A DNA stretch of 64,000 nt from an uncultured Pelagibacteraceae bacterium (GCA_902572515.1 CACGGJ010000003.1:35404-99403), one strand, 5' to 3'; numbered from the stretch's first letter, positions 32,973-41,858 are shown. Program-made: numbers and translations. The notes: generated from the letters alone by a model not told the origin.

Positions 32973-34164
32973 ATTTAAATTTAACCCTTATTTAGAGGAT
33001 CTGTATCAATCAGATAAACCTTTAATTATTTATAAAGTAGATGATGGCTATAATATTTACACAGATTTTTCAAAAAAGATTATTTTAACAAAAAAAAATA
33101 TACATAAATTCCTTAATTCTTTAGAGAAAAAAAAATATAAAAAAGAAACGGATTTATATCTTGGATTTTTTGGTTATGAAATTTTATGTAATTTGATTGG
33201 TATTAATTTAAAAAATAAAAAAAGAATAAATTTTTATAAAGGAATTTTTTACAAACCTGAGACTATAATTAAAATAAGAAAAGATATTAAAGTTATATCT
33301 AATATTAAAAAACATAAATTCAATTATCAATTTAACAAAACTCAAATACTAAGTCCTTTTAAGATAAATATTACTTATGCAAAATATAAAAAAATATTTG
33401 AATTATTTTCAAAAAAAATAAGACAAGGCGAGACCTATCAAATTAAAATTTGCACAAAATATAAGAATAAATCATTAATTAATCCTGTTAATTTTTTTTG
33501 GAAATTAATGCGTGTTAATGCTTCTCCCGAGTCATTTATGATAAAAGATAAGGATTACTCTATAGTAAGTTGCTCTCCCGAAACATTAATTGATAAGAAA
33601 AAAAATAAAATAATTACCAAACCAATAGCCGGCACTTTTAAAAAAAAATTATTATCTAATAAAAATATAGCTCTTAAGTATTTTAAAAATAACGAGAAAG
33701 AAACCAAAGAACACAACATGATAGTTGATATGGAAAGAAATGATTTATCCAAAATTTGTAAACCAGGAAGTGTTCAAATACTTAAAAAAAAATATGTTGA
33801 GGAATATAAGCATCTTTTTCATTACGTTACTTCAATTGGTGGAATATTAAATAAAAATACAAAATTGATTGATATCATTAAAGCAATGATGCCGGGAGGA
33901 TCTGTAATTGGCTGTCCTAAGATAAGAACATTAGAACTTTTAAATAATCAAGAAAAAGAAAGTAGAAATATTTTTACAGGAAGTTTTGGACTTATTAAAT
34001 TTAATCAAGATATGAAGTTTAATATTATAATTAGATCTATATTAAATTATAAAAATCAATCAGAGATCTCTGCTGCGTCTGGAGTAGTATTAGATAGTTC
34101 CCCTAAGAAAGAATTTAATGAAAATTATATTAAAGCAAAATCTTTATTGGAGTTATTTCAATGA
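32950..34164 (+). CDS. pabB: Aminodeoxychorismate synthase component I
   Basis: 404 residues from a TTG codon that lies inside the end of the MFS gene; no ATG occurs before residue ~190, so a non-ATG start is needed. The chorismate-binding domain is complete: ETYQIKICTKY, the central KPIAGTFKKK...KEHNMIVDMERNDLSKICKPGSVQ block, MMPGGSVIGCPKIR and SAASGVVLDSSPKKEFNENYIKAKSLL. The next two genes are an amidotransferase and a PabC-like lyase, which favours pABA synthesis over anthranilate synthesis. The C-terminal SGVV replaces the GGGI more usual in PabB. Pathway: folate. Confidence 0.88.
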   Translation: MKELNQHKFKFNPYLEDLYQSDKPLIIYKVDDGYNIYTDFSKKIILTKKNIHKFLNSLEKKKYKKETDLYLGFFGYEILCNLIGINLKNKKRINFYKGIFYKPETIIKIRKDIKVISNIKKHKFNYQFNKTQILSPFKINITYAKYKKIFELFSKKIRQGETYQIKICTKYKNKSLINPVNFFWKLMRVNASPESFMIKDKDYSIVSCSPETLIDKKKNKIITKPIAGTFKKKLLSNKNIALKYFKNNEKETKEHNMIVDMERNDLSKICKPGSVQILKKKYVEEYKHLFHYVTSIGGILNKNTKLIDIIKAMMPGGSVIGCPKIRTLELLNNQEKESRNIFTGSFGLIKFNQDMKFNIIIRSILNYKNQSEISAASGVVLDSSPKKEFNENYIKAKSLLELFQ

Positions 34165-34718
34165 TTTATATTATAGATCATCAAGATTCTTTTACTTGGA
34201 ATGTTGTTCATCAATTTGCAAAATTTGATAAAGTTTTTTGCTCAAATTATTACGAGGTAAATAACAAATTACTTGATAAAAGTGATGTAATCGTTTTATC
34301 ACCAGGACCTGGATCACCAAAGGATTATCCTACTACTTCAAAAATTTATAAAAAATACAAAGGAAGAAAAAAAATTATAGGTATTTGTCTTGGTTATCAA
34401 ATGATTTTGCATAATGAAGGAGGCAAAATAATACAACAAAAAAAAATTTATCATGGTTTTCAATCTAAAATAAAAACAAATAATCAAAGTAAAATCTTTA
34501 AAAACAATCAACAGTTTAAAGTTGGAAGATACCACTCATTAAAATTAATGGAGCCATTTAAATCGAATTCAATTAAAATAACTATGAGATGTAGTAAAAC
34601 AAAAATACCAATGGGACTTGAGGATAATCAAAATAAAATATATGGATTTCAATTTCATCCAGAATCTTTTTTAACAGAAAATGGCAACACTCTTATTAAA
34701 AAAATCTTATCAGCTTAG
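34161..34718 (+). CDS. pabA: Aminodeoxychorismate synthase component II (glutamine amidotransferase)
   Basis: 185 residues, class-I amidotransferase. The nucleophile is Cys76 in GICLGYQMI, and His166/Glu168 lie in QFHPES. The oxyanion loop LSPGPGSPKD is clear. It supplies ammonia to the PabB partner encoded just upstream (4-base overlap). The lyase gene starts 38 bases before this gene's stop. The usual GHQ after the active Cys is GYQ here. Length is normal. Confidence 0.9.
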   Translation: MIYIIDHQDSFTWNVVHQFAKFDKVFCSNYYEVNNKLLDKSDVIVLSPGPGSPKDYPTTSKIYKKYKGRKKIIGICLGYQMILHNEGGKIIQQKKIYHGFQSKIKTNNQSKIFKNNQQFKVGRYHSLKLMEPFKSNSIKITMRCSKTKIPMGLEDNQNKIYGFQFHPESFLTENGNTLIKKILSA

Positions 34719-35424
34719 CAATCTTAAAGAAGTTAATTTCAATGATCTTTGGGGGTCTAGAGGTGTATTCACCACAATGCGAATGGTTGGAAAACCTCCT
34801 AAGTTAATACTTTTAAAACAGCATTTAGAGAACTTAATAAAATCTACAAAAAAATATGGAATAAGAAAAAACAATTTAAAAAATATTATTAAAGATTTAA
34901 TTAACAAAAATACTCTACACAAAGGTTCTGACAATTTATTTCGTATAGCATTAAATAAAAAACTGATATCAGTCTCAATTAGAAAAAGACCAAAACTAAA
35001 AAGTAATTTTAATCTTTTATTGTTTAAATATAAACGAGTAGAACCAAATTACAAAAATCTCTATTATAAAAAAATATTGGCAAAATTAAGCAAGGTTGAC
35101 TCAACTAAATTTGATATTGCTCTAGTAGCAAATGATAAAATTTTAGAAACTGGTACTTCAAATTTAGTTTTTGTGAAAAATGGAAAGATTTTTTCACCTA
35201 AAAAAAATTGTTATTTTGGAAATACACTTAAATTTATAAGCAAGAAAATTAAAATTAATTTTAAAGATATTTCTATTAAATCAATTTATGATTATGATGA
35301 AATAATTCTTATTGGATCTGGTAAAGGAGTAACATCAGTTTCAAAAATAAATGAACTTAAATGGAAGAGAAGAAAGAGTAATTGTTACACTAGGTTAAAT
35401 AAAATATACAATAGTCTTGTTTAA
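34681..35424 (+). CDS. pabC: Aminodeoxychorismate lyase-like class IV PLP enzyme
   Basis: 247 residues. The family N-terminal block (FNDLWGSRGVFTTMRMVG) lies at residues ~19-37, so the ATG at 34681, within pabA, is consistent with the domain start. Other class IV blocks are LILLKQHLENLIKSTKKYGI, ALVANDKILETGTSNLVFVKNGKIFSP and the closing DEIILIGSGKGVTSVSKI. It converts 4-amino-4-deoxychorismate to p-aminobenzoate and pyruvate. Frames of pabA and pabC overlap by 38 bases. Divergence from well-known PabC is considerable, so a related class IV function is possible but the operon makes pabC likely. Confidence 0.82.
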   Translation: MATLLLKKSYQLSNLKEVNFNDLWGSRGVFTTMRMVGKPPKLILLKQHLENLIKSTKKYGIRKNNLKNIIKDLINKNTLHKGSDNLFRIALNKKLISVSIRKRPKLKSNFNLLLFKYKRVEPNYKNLYYKKILAKLSKVDSTKFDIALVANDKILETGTSNLVFVKNGKIFSPKKNCYFGNTLKFISKKIKINFKDISIKSIYDYDEIILIGSGKGVTSVSKINELKWKRRKSNCYTRLNKIYNSLV

Positions 35425-35426
35425 AT

Positions 35427-35825
35427 ATGAAAGATCCAAACAACCCTTGTATATTTTGTAAAATCAGAAAAGAAGAGCTCCAGTTTGAAAACCAATTAGC
35501 TTATTCATCTACAGATAGCTATCCTGTCTCAGAACTTCATAGTCTTATAGTTCCTAAAAGACATGTAGAGACATATTTTGACCTTACTAAAGAGGAAATT
35601 CAGGCATGCAATGAGTTGATTTTAAAAACTAAAGAAAGAATTTTAAAACAAGATTCTAGTGTTAAAGGTTTTAATATAGGCACGAATGCAGGAAAATCTG
35701 CAGGCCAATCAATTATGCATTGTCATATTCATCTAATTCCTAGAAGAGAAGGGGATGTGGAGAATCCTCAGGGCGGAGTTAGATCAGTGATTCCTAACAA
35801 ACAATACTATAAACGTAAAATCTGA
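35427..35825 (+). CDS. HIT-family protein
   Basis: 132 residues. The histidine triad HCHIHLIPR and the start CIFCKIRKEELQFENQLAYSSTDSYPVSELHSLIVPKRH are diagnostic of HIT hydrolases. The two Cys of CIFC with a distal His may hold zinc, as in HINT/Fhit-like proteins. The HIT motif is followed by RREGDVENPQGGVR, typical of a HIT subgroup that acts on dinucleoside polyphosphates or nucleotidyl-amidates. It begins 2 bases after pabC and is likely the last gene of that operon. Confidence 0.9.
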   Translation: MKDPNNPCIFCKIRKEELQFENQLAYSSTDSYPVSELHSLIVPKRHVETYFDLTKEEIQACNELILKTKERILKQDSSVKGFNIGTNAGKSAGQSIMHCHIHLIPRREGDVENPQGGVRSVIPNKQYYKRKI

Positions 35826-35843
35826 GTTGTTATTAAAGACAAA

Positions 35844-35874
35844 TTGACCAATACTTTTGGTTGAACTCTATAAG
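35844..35874 (+). promoter_or_regulatory. Candidate promoter and dyad of the apr operon
   Basis: TTGACC (35844-35849) and TATAAG (35869-35874) lie 19 bases apart. The perfect inverted repeat ACCAA-N5-TTGGT (35847-35861) overlaps the -35 region, where a repressor or activator could act. The apr genes start at 35931. Confidence 0.45.
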
Positions 35875-35930
35875 TTTCTAGAATAGAAAACCTTAAATTA
35901 ATTCAATTTTATTTTACAAGGGTATTAAAA

Positions 35931-36731
35931 ATGTTTGCAACAAATCCTTTTTCAATTCTAGCTGAAACAGTCCCATCTATAGTTATGCAAGGTTTTGTAG
36001 TGTTAATGGTTTTATTAATTGTTGCAGGCACCCTTTTAGACATAATTCATAAAAAGAATGTGAAATACTTTTTTGAAAACGCCAAGAAAGCAAAAAAAAA
36101 TGCGACCAAAGAACTGTCGACTGGTGAAAGAATTGCAGTTGTTTCAAAAACAATAGCAATTGACATCGGAACTACATCAGAACTAGGGGCGGGCAAAAGA
36201 AGAGTAGCGCATGTTCTTGGTATGTACGGTACTATATTGTTTTGGGTTGGCTCTGTTGTGATGATATTTTGTTATTCATCAGCAAATGCAGAAACCCCGA
36301 CTATTTGGCCAATGATCTGGCATATTGGCGCTTTGATGACGATCTTGGGCGGATCATGGTTTTGGTTCTTTTTAAGAGTTGATGTTTATTCTGAAGCGCA
36401 ACCTTGGTACAGAATTATTAAAGCAGATTTATTTGTATTAGCTCTGATTGCAACTTCTTTAACTGGATTTATTTGGTCATATCTTCAAGGTTTAAATTTA
36501 GAAGGAAGATGGGATGCAACTTTATTTTTAGTATTATTTGTAGTTTCGAACCTAGTTTTATTTGGAGGAGTTTATTGGTCTAAGTTTGCACATATGTTTT
36601 ATAAACCTGGGGCAGCAATACAAAAGAATTTAGCTGAAGCAGATGGTTCAAGAGATAATTTACCACCACCTGCAGATGCACCAGAACAATTTGGTTTGGG
36701 TATTAAAAGAGAACAACCTAAACATTATTAA
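35931..36731 (+). CDS. aprM: AprM, membrane anchor of APS reductase
   Basis: 266 residues with about five membrane helices: near 15-40 (SIVMQGFVVLMVLLIVAGTLLD), 95-115 (GMYGTILFWVGSVVMIFCYSS), 128-150 (IWHIGALMTILGGSWFWFFL), 165-190 and 198-218. Histidines in or near the helices (HVLGMYG, WHIGA, KFAHMF) could bind heme, as in other electron-carrying anchors. Its place directly before aprB and aprA matches the AprM-type anchor found in sulfur-oxidising bacteria lacking QmoABC. It probably passes electrons from sulfite oxidation to quinones. Confidence 0.85.
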   Translation: MFATNPFSILAETVPSIVMQGFVVLMVLLIVAGTLLDIIHKKNVKYFFENAKKAKKNATKELSTGERIAVVSKTIAIDIGTTSELGAGKRRVAHVLGMYGTILFWVGSVVMIFCYSSANAETPTIWPMIWHIGALMTILGGSWFWFFLRVDVYSEAQPWYRIIKADLFVLALIATSLTGFIWSYLQGLNLEGRWDATLFLVLFVVSNLVLFGGVYWSKFAHMFYKPGAAIQKNLAEADGSRDNLPPPADAPEQFGLGIKREQPKHY

Positions 36732-36764
36732 TTATGATAAAATTTAAAAAGGAGAGAGAATAAT

Positions 36765-37235
36765 ATGTCAACATTTGTATATATGACAAGATGTGATGGC
36801 TGTGGTCATTGCGTAGATATTTGCCCATCAGATATAATGCACATTGATGAAAATATTAGACGTGCAAAAAATATAGAACCTAACTTTTGTTGGGAATGTT
36901 ATTCTTGTGTCAAAGCTTGTCCTAATCACGCTATTGATGTTAGAGGATATGCAGACTTTGCTCCAATGGGACATAGCGTCAGAGTAAGAAGGGAAGAAGA
37001 AAAAGGAACAATCTCTTGGAAAATTAAATTCAGAAATGGAACTGAAAAAAATTTCGTATCTCCAATAACAACTAAGCCTTGGGGAAAATTTATTCCTAAA
37101 TTAGCTGATGGGGATAAACCTAATCAAGGTGAGATAAATTCACAAAGATTATACACTGAACCAGAAGGATTAAACATAGATGGAGAGCTTCCGAGTGTTC
37201 CAAAAGAGTCGTTCAAAAAAGGAGTTTACTATTAA
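36765..37235 (+). CDS. aprB: Adenylylsulfate reductase beta subunit (ferredoxin-type)
   Basis: 156 residues. Two 4Fe-4S clusters are encoded by CDGCGHCVDICP (residues 10-21) and CWECYSCVKACP (42-53). The rest is the beta-sheet tail that wraps AprA, ending VPKESFKKGVYY. AprB moves electrons between the AprA flavin and the membrane. It has a strong ribosome site (GGAGAG) and its stop overlaps the aprA start (TAATG). Length fits the family. Confidence 0.95.
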   Translation: MSTFVYMTRCDGCGHCVDICPSDIMHIDENIRRAKNIEPNFCWECYSCVKACPNHAIDVRGYADFAPMGHSVRVRREEEKGTISWKIKFRNGTEKNFVSPITTKPWGKFIPKLADGDKPNQGEINSQRLYTEPEGLNIDGELPSVPKESFKKGVYY

Positions 37236-39094
37236 TGGCTAGTCATAAAACTCATTACGAAGATTGCGATATATTAGTTGTCGGTGGAGGTATGGCCGGT
37301 ACTGGTGCTACCTTTGAAGCAAGACACTGGGGTAGAGACATGAAAATTGTTTGTGTTGAAAAAGCTAACATTGATAGAAGTGGAGCTGTTGCTCAAGGAC
37401 TTTATGCGATTAACTGTTACATGGGAATGCAGTGGGGCGAAAACCAACCAGAAGATCACGTAAGATATGCAAGAAATGATTTAATGGGAATGGTAAGAGA
37501 AGATTTAGGTTATGACATGGCTCGTCACGTAGACTCTACAGTTCATATGTTTGATGAATGGGGTTTGCCTATGATGAAGAACGAAGAAACTGGAAGATAC
37601 TTAAGAGAAGGTAAATGGCAGATAATGATCCATGGTGAAAGTTATAAACCGATTGTTGCTGAGGCAGCAAAAAAATCTGCAGATAAAATTTATAACAGAA
37701 TAATGATTACTCATCTTTTAATGGACGAAACTCAAGATAATAGAATTGGTGGTGCAGTTGGATTTAATATGAGAACGGGTGATTTCCATGTATTTAGAGC
37801 AAAAGCGGTAATTGTTGCTGCTGGAGGAGCTTCACACATCTTTAAGCCAAGAGCAGTTGGAGAAGGAATGGGTAGAACTTGGTATGCACCTTGGAGTAAT
37901 GGATCTGCATATGCATTACCTATTGCAGCAGGTGCAAAGATGACTCAAATGGAAAATAGAATTGTATTATGTAGATTTAAAGATGGTTATGGTCCAGTTG
38001 GAGCATATTTTCTTCATTTAAAAACATATACTCAAAATGCTAATGGCGAAAATTATGAGAAAAAATGGTATGACCAAACTAAAGAGTTAGTTGGAGAATA
38101 TATTGACCATCATCCAACACCAACTTGTTTGAGAAACCATGCATTTATTCAAGAAGTAGCTGCAGGTGGTGGACCAATCCATATGGTAACTACTGAAGCT
38201 TTCCAAGACCCACATTTAGAAACAGTAGGTTGGGAAAATTTCTTAGGAATGACTGTTGGTCAAGCTGTAGTTTGGGCATCTCAAAACATTGATCCAAAAT
38301 ATACAAATCCAGAGTTAACTACATCTGAGCCCTATGTAATGGGTTCTCATGCTACTTGTTCTGGCGCATGGGTTAGTGGTCCAGAGGATTTATCACCACC
38401 AGAATATTTCTGGGGTTATAATAGAATGTTGACTATTGATGGTTTATTTGGTGCTGGAGACACAGTTGGTGGAAGTGCTCACAAATTTTCATCTGGATCT
38501 TTTACTGAAGGCAGATTAGCTGCAAAAGCTGCTGTTAAATATATTGAAGACAAAAAAGCTGAAGGGGTTAAAGTTTCAGATAAACAGTGTGAAGACTTTA
38601 AAACTGCAGTTTATAAACCACTAGAAAACTATACAGTTGCAAGAAATGAGATTACTGGAGGAACAGTTTCTCCTAGCTATATATCCCCAATTCAAGGTCT
38701 TCAAAGATTACAGAAAATCATGGATGAATACGTGGGTGGAATTACCTCAAATTATATGACCAATGGTAATATGCTGAAAAGAGGACTTGAGTTGTTAGAT
38801 TGGCTACAAGAGGACTTAGAGTATGTTGGAGCTGAAGATTATCACCAGCTTATGAGAGCTTGGGAGTTAAAACATAGAGCTTTGACTTCTCAGTGTGTAA
38901 CAGAACATACTTTATTTAGAGAAGAGACTAGATGGCCAGGATACTACTATAGAGGTGATCATATGAAGCTTGATGATGAAAATTGGCATTGTCTAACAGT
39001 TTCTAGACGTGACCCTAAAACTGGCAAGTTTAGTATGGAGAAAGTTCCTGTCTACCATATAGTGGATGAGAACGAGAAGAAAAAAGCTTCGTAG
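37235..39094 (+). CDS. aprA: Adenylylsulfate (APS) reductase alpha subunit
   Basis: 619 residues, flavoprotein of the fumarate reductase/succinate dehydrogenase superfamily. The FAD-binding DILVVGGGMAGTGATFEARHWG is at 10-31. Characteristic AprA blocks follow: AVAQGLYAINCYMG, RNDLMGMVREDLGYD, GGASHIFKPRAVGEGMGRTWYAPWSNGSAYA and FGAGDTVGGSAHKFSSGSFTEGRLAAKAA, ending with the C-terminal TRWPGYYYRGDHMKLDDENWHC. In SAR11-type cells the enzyme is thought to run oxidatively, making APS from sulfite and AMP. No sat or dsr genes lie in this window. Neighbouring sulfonate genes would supply the sulfite. Confidence 0.96.
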   Translation: MASHKTHYEDCDILVVGGGMAGTGATFEARHWGRDMKIVCVEKANIDRSGAVAQGLYAINCYMGMQWGENQPEDHVRYARNDLMGMVREDLGYDMARHVDSTVHMFDEWGLPMMKNEETGRYLREGKWQIMIHGESYKPIVAEAAKKSADKIYNRIMITHLLMDETQDNRIGGAVGFNMRTGDFHVFRAKAVIVAAGGASHIFKPRAVGEGMGRTWYAPWSNGSAYALPIAAGAKMTQMENRIVLCRFKDGYGPVGAYFLHLKTYTQNANGENYEKKWYDQTKELVGEYIDHHPTPTCLRNHAFIQEVAAGGGPIHMVTTEAFQDPHLETVGWENFLGMTVGQAVVWASQNIDPKYTNPELTTSEPYVMGSHATCSGAWVSGPEDLSPPEYFWGYNRMLTIDGLFGAGDTVGGSAHKFSSGSFTEGRLAAKAAVKYIEDKKAEGVKVSDKQCEDFKTAVYKPLENYTVARNEITGGTVSPSYISPIQGLQRLQKIMDEYVGGITSNYMTNGNMLKRGLELLDWLQEDLEYVGAEDYHQLMRAWELKHRALTSQCVTEHTLFREETRWPGYYYRGDHMKLDDENWHCLTVSRRDPKTGKFSMEKVPVYHIVDENEKKKAS

Positions 39095-39115
39095 AAGATA
39101 ATTTAATTAAATCAA

Positions 39116-39466
39116 ATGGATATTTTATCTAAATCAGATGATGAAATATATGAATTAGCCAAACCTATTTGGGATAACTTGGTTAAATCATCTAATCTAA
39201 AAGATTATGGTGGGTTTACTCGAGATTTCTCTACCCAAATGCTTTTTGGTGCTAACGAGGTAGAACTTGGTAAACAGTGGGCTAATAACAAGCTAATCAC
39301 TAATCTTAAAGAGACTTTTGAACCTTTCGGTTGCCTCAGAAGAGGAGATCACATAACTGTTTTGATCAAACAGACAAATAAAGAGATCCCAGGAGAGTTC
39401 CTAGGAAGATTGGTTTTAGGAGTTGAGGACGATACAATTAAAGTTTTTGGGGCCACCATCTATTAG
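39116..39466 (+). CDS. 116-aa unknown protein of the apr operon
   Basis: 116 residues, cytosolic, begins 21 bases after aprA on the same strand. An N-terminal helical part (DILSKSDDEIYELAKPIWDNLVKSSN) contains the motif YGGFTRDFS; the C-terminal half is a small beta domain (GCLRRGDHITVLIKQTNKEIPGEFLGRLVLGVEDDTIKVFGATIY). One Cys (FGCL) is present. I know no function. Its position after aprMBA suggests a role in APS reductase assembly, AMP/APS handling or electron transfer. Confidence 0.72.
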   Translation: MDILSKSDDEIYELAKPIWDNLVKSSNLKDYGGFTRDFSTQMLFGANEVELGKQWANNKLITNLKETFEPFGCLRRGDHITVLIKQTNKEIPGEFLGRLVLGVEDDTIKVFGATIY

Positions 39467-39522
39467 ACAAAAAAAATTGCTTAACAATAAATAATTGTTT
39501 GACAAATTTCGTTGTGGGTGTA

Positions 39523-39669
39523 ATGACGAATTTAATGTTACTTTCTAACGTAAAAATTATCAATAAACTCTCAAATTTAAAAACTACATTTATTAAGGCA
39601 GGAATTATAGCAAGCTTAACAGCTTACTGGGGAGTAATTTTAGTTGGAACTTTTATCACTTTTAACTAA
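39523..39669 (+). CDS. 48-aa membrane protein before TSUP exporter
   Basis: The frame from ATG 39523 (an alternative ATG is at 39535) encodes 48 residues with one hydrophobic helix (AGIIASLTAYWGVILVGTFITF). It ends 29 bases before the TSUP gene. The gap upstream holds a perfect dyad AACAAT-N5-ATTGTT (39483-39499) next to TTGACA (39499-39504), so the small gene may start a second transcript with the exporter. No family recognised. Confidence 0.5.
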   Translation: MTNLMLLSNVKIINKLSNLKTTFIKAGIIASLTAYWGVILVGTFITFN

Positions 39670-39698
39670 GTTGTTTTTTAACAACTTTTAAATTTTTT

Positions 39699-40778
39699 AT
39701 GGAAGTATTTTTACCAATAGCTCAAGTTTTTGTTAACCCTATCGAAATACTTTTATTAAGCGCAATTGTTGGAGTACTTTCAGGTTTATTTGGTGTTGGT
39801 GGTGGATTTTTGATGACACCTTTTTTAATTTTTTTAGGAATACCTCCTGCATATGCAGTTGCTAATGAAGCAAATAATATTTTAGCTACTTCAGTTTCTG
39901 GATCTACAACACATTATTTAAAAAATACTTTAGATTATAAAATGGGTTCAATGATTGTGATCGGAGGTGTAATTGGAACTTCTTTAGGGATTTACACTTT
40001 TACTTATTTTAAAGGTATTGGAAAAATTGATACAGTTATCTCTTTAGCTTACATGTATATATTAGCAATAATCGGAACTTTAATGTTGGTTGAAAGTTTG
40101 GGTGAAATAGATAAAGCAAAAAGAAACGTCGTAGTTAAAAAAAAATTACATGTTCACTATTGGATACATGGACTTCCATTAAGAATGAGATTTCCAAAGT
40201 CAAAATTATACGAGAGTATTTTTACTCCAATTTTAATTGGTCTATTAGTTGGTTTTATTGCAGCTATTATGGGAATTGGAGGTGCTTTTATTTTAGTGCC
40301 TGCAATGATTTATATAATTAAAATGCCTACTAAATTAGTTCCTGGTACATCTTTATTTGTAACAATTTTTGTAAGTGTTGTTGTTACTTTTCTTCATTCA
40401 TTTAATTATGGATCTATAGATTTATTACTAGTTCTTATGTTGGTTGTGGGATCTATCATAGGAGTTCAGGTTGGACAAAAATTAGGAGAAAGAATCGATA
40501 GTTCTGGTTTAAGAGCTTTATTAGCAATTTTATTACTGATAGTGGGTATAGCGATAGCATACGATACATTTTTTGCAGAGAAAATTATAAATGGAACACC
40601 TAAAGCGACTAGTTCAGATTTAAACTTCTTTTCTCAATTTATAATTGATTTTTCTAAAGAGATGCCTTTCTTTTATGGACTGTTTACAATTATGTTTGCA
40701 ATTATTTTAGGTGTTGGAGCCGCTTTTATAAGACGATTTATTTCAAATTTTAGAAAAAAATTATTAGTTAAATCTTAA
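39699..40778 (+). CDS. TSUP (TauE/SafE) family exporter in the apr/sulfonate island
   Basis: 359 residues, inner membrane, eight or more spans in two repeats. Both family motifs are clear: LSGLFGVGGGFLMTPFLIFLGIPPAYA in the first half and AAIMGIGGAFILVPAMIYIIKMPTKLVPGTS in the second. A ~50-residue insert between the halves (YWIHGLPLRMRFPKSKLYES) marks a subgroup often seen near sulfur genes. With aprMBA upstream and suyAB/xsc nearby, sulfite or a sulfonate is the likely substrate. The gene ends overlapping by 4 bases the convergent YeiH gene. Confidence 0.88.
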   Translation: MEVFLPIAQVFVNPIEILLLSAIVGVLSGLFGVGGGFLMTPFLIFLGIPPAYAVANEANNILATSVSGSTTHYLKNTLDYKMGSMIVIGGVIGTSLGIYTFTYFKGIGKIDTVISLAYMYILAIIGTLMLVESLGEIDKAKRNVVVKKKLHVHYWIHGLPLRMRFPKSKLYESIFTPILIGLLVGFIAAIMGIGGAFILVPAMIYIIKMPTKLVPGTSLFVTIFVSVVVTFLHSFNYGSIDLLLVLMLVVGSIIGVQVGQKLGERIDSSGLRALLAILLLIVGIAIAYDTFFAEKIINGTPKATSSDLNFFSQFIIDFSKEMPFFYGLFTIMFAIILGVGAAFIRRFISNFRKKLLVKS

Positions 40779-41842
40779 TTAAAATAATTTAGATATAATT
40801 CAATAGTTGTAATACAAACCAATCCAACAGTTGCCATACCTATAAAACCAACGACAAAAGGTTTGTAACCCATATTTTTAATTTCTTTTAAGTTTGTGGA
40901 AAGCCCTATTGCTGCCATCGCCATTGTTAAAAATATTTTTGAGGATAATTTAATTCCATCAATTGTAACAAGCCATTTGTAATTATTTGAGTACGTTAGA
41001 TCACCTAAATTTCTAAATATTATCATTGCTACAAACCCTAATACAAAGTAAGGAAAAATATCTATTATTGAGTATTTCTTTTCTGAGGTTTTTCCTCGAT
41101 TATAAAGAAAAGCAAATAAAGGGATCATGATAATCAAAAAGGTATTCCTTATTAATTTCGTGACTGTTGCTATATTCAAAGTTTCAGGACTATTAAATTG
41201 CTGGTCATAAATCAATCCTGCTGCTGCAACTTGAGAGGTTTCATGGATAGAGGTTCCCAAAAACAATCCAATTAATAAAGGCTCACTTTTAAAATAAAAG
41301 TTAGCAAAATAAGGATAAATAAGCATCGAAAGTATTCCAAACAACGTAATATTAGCAATTGCATATGATATCTCATTTTTTTTTGCACCAATTACAGGAG
41401 CAGTAGCCATTATTGCAGTAGTACCACAGACAGTGCTACCTATTGATATTAAGTAAGCCATTCTTGTTGGTATTTTTAATTTTTTAATAAGAAGTTTAAT
41501 TACTATTAGTACACTAATTATACAGATTATAATTAATGGAATTGCTATTACCCCAAATTCTAAAAATTCAAATGGCTTCAATTGAATACCTAAGCAAATA
41601 ATTCCAAGTTTAAGAATATACTTTTGTGTAAAATCTAATCCTCTTAAAAAACTTTCCCTAATTTGAAAAACATTTCCAAAAAACATCCCTAATAAAATAG
41701 CGATCATCGCAGTAGATATTGGACTTTTTTCATAGCCTAATAACTCAATACCAAGAATATTATTGAAACCTTGGGATAAAGTATAAAGAACGAATGCCAA
41801 TATAATACCTGGTAATACAACCAGGTATTTCTTAAATTTCAT
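40775..41842 (-). CDS. YeiH-family putative sulfate/sulfur-anion exporter
   Basis: 355 residues with about ten to eleven spans, matching the YeiH/UPF0324 family: ILAFVLYTLSQGF start, LGMFFGNVFQIRESFLRGLDFTQKYILKLGIICLGIQLKP, STVCGTTAIMATAPVIGAKKNEISYAIANITLFGI and the LGTSIHETSQVAAAGLIYDQ block. Members are annotated as sulfate or sulfur-compound exporters. It converges on the TSUP gene and lies downstream of suyAB on the same strand (16-base gap), which supports export of sulfite/sulfate made by sulfonate cleavage. Confidence 0.88.
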   Translation of the reverse strand: MKFKKYLVVLPGIILAFVLYTLSQGFNNILGIELLGYEKSPISTAMIAILLGMFFGNVFQIRESFLRGLDFTQKYILKLGIICLGIQLKPFEFLEFGVIAIPLIIICIISVLIVIKLLIKKLKIPTRMAYLISIGSTVCGTTAIMATAPVIGAKKNEISYAIANITLFGILSMLIYPYFANFYFKSEPLLIGLFLGTSIHETSQVAAAGLIYDQQFNSPETLNIATVTKLIRNTFLIIMIPLFAFLYNRGKTSEKKYSIIDIFPYFVLGFVAMIIFRNLGDLTYSNNYKWLVTIDGIKLSSKIFLTMAMAAIGLSTNLKEIKNMGYKPFVVGFIGMATVGLVCITTIELYLNYFN

Positions 41843-41858
41843 AAAAGACTAAAGTTAA

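Noticed and set aside
32950..34718. Anthranilate synthase (trpE/trpG) for the chorismate-binding pair
   Set aside because: A PabC-like lyase follows immediately and no trp genes are nearby; a minor possibility remains that the amidotransferase serves both pathways.
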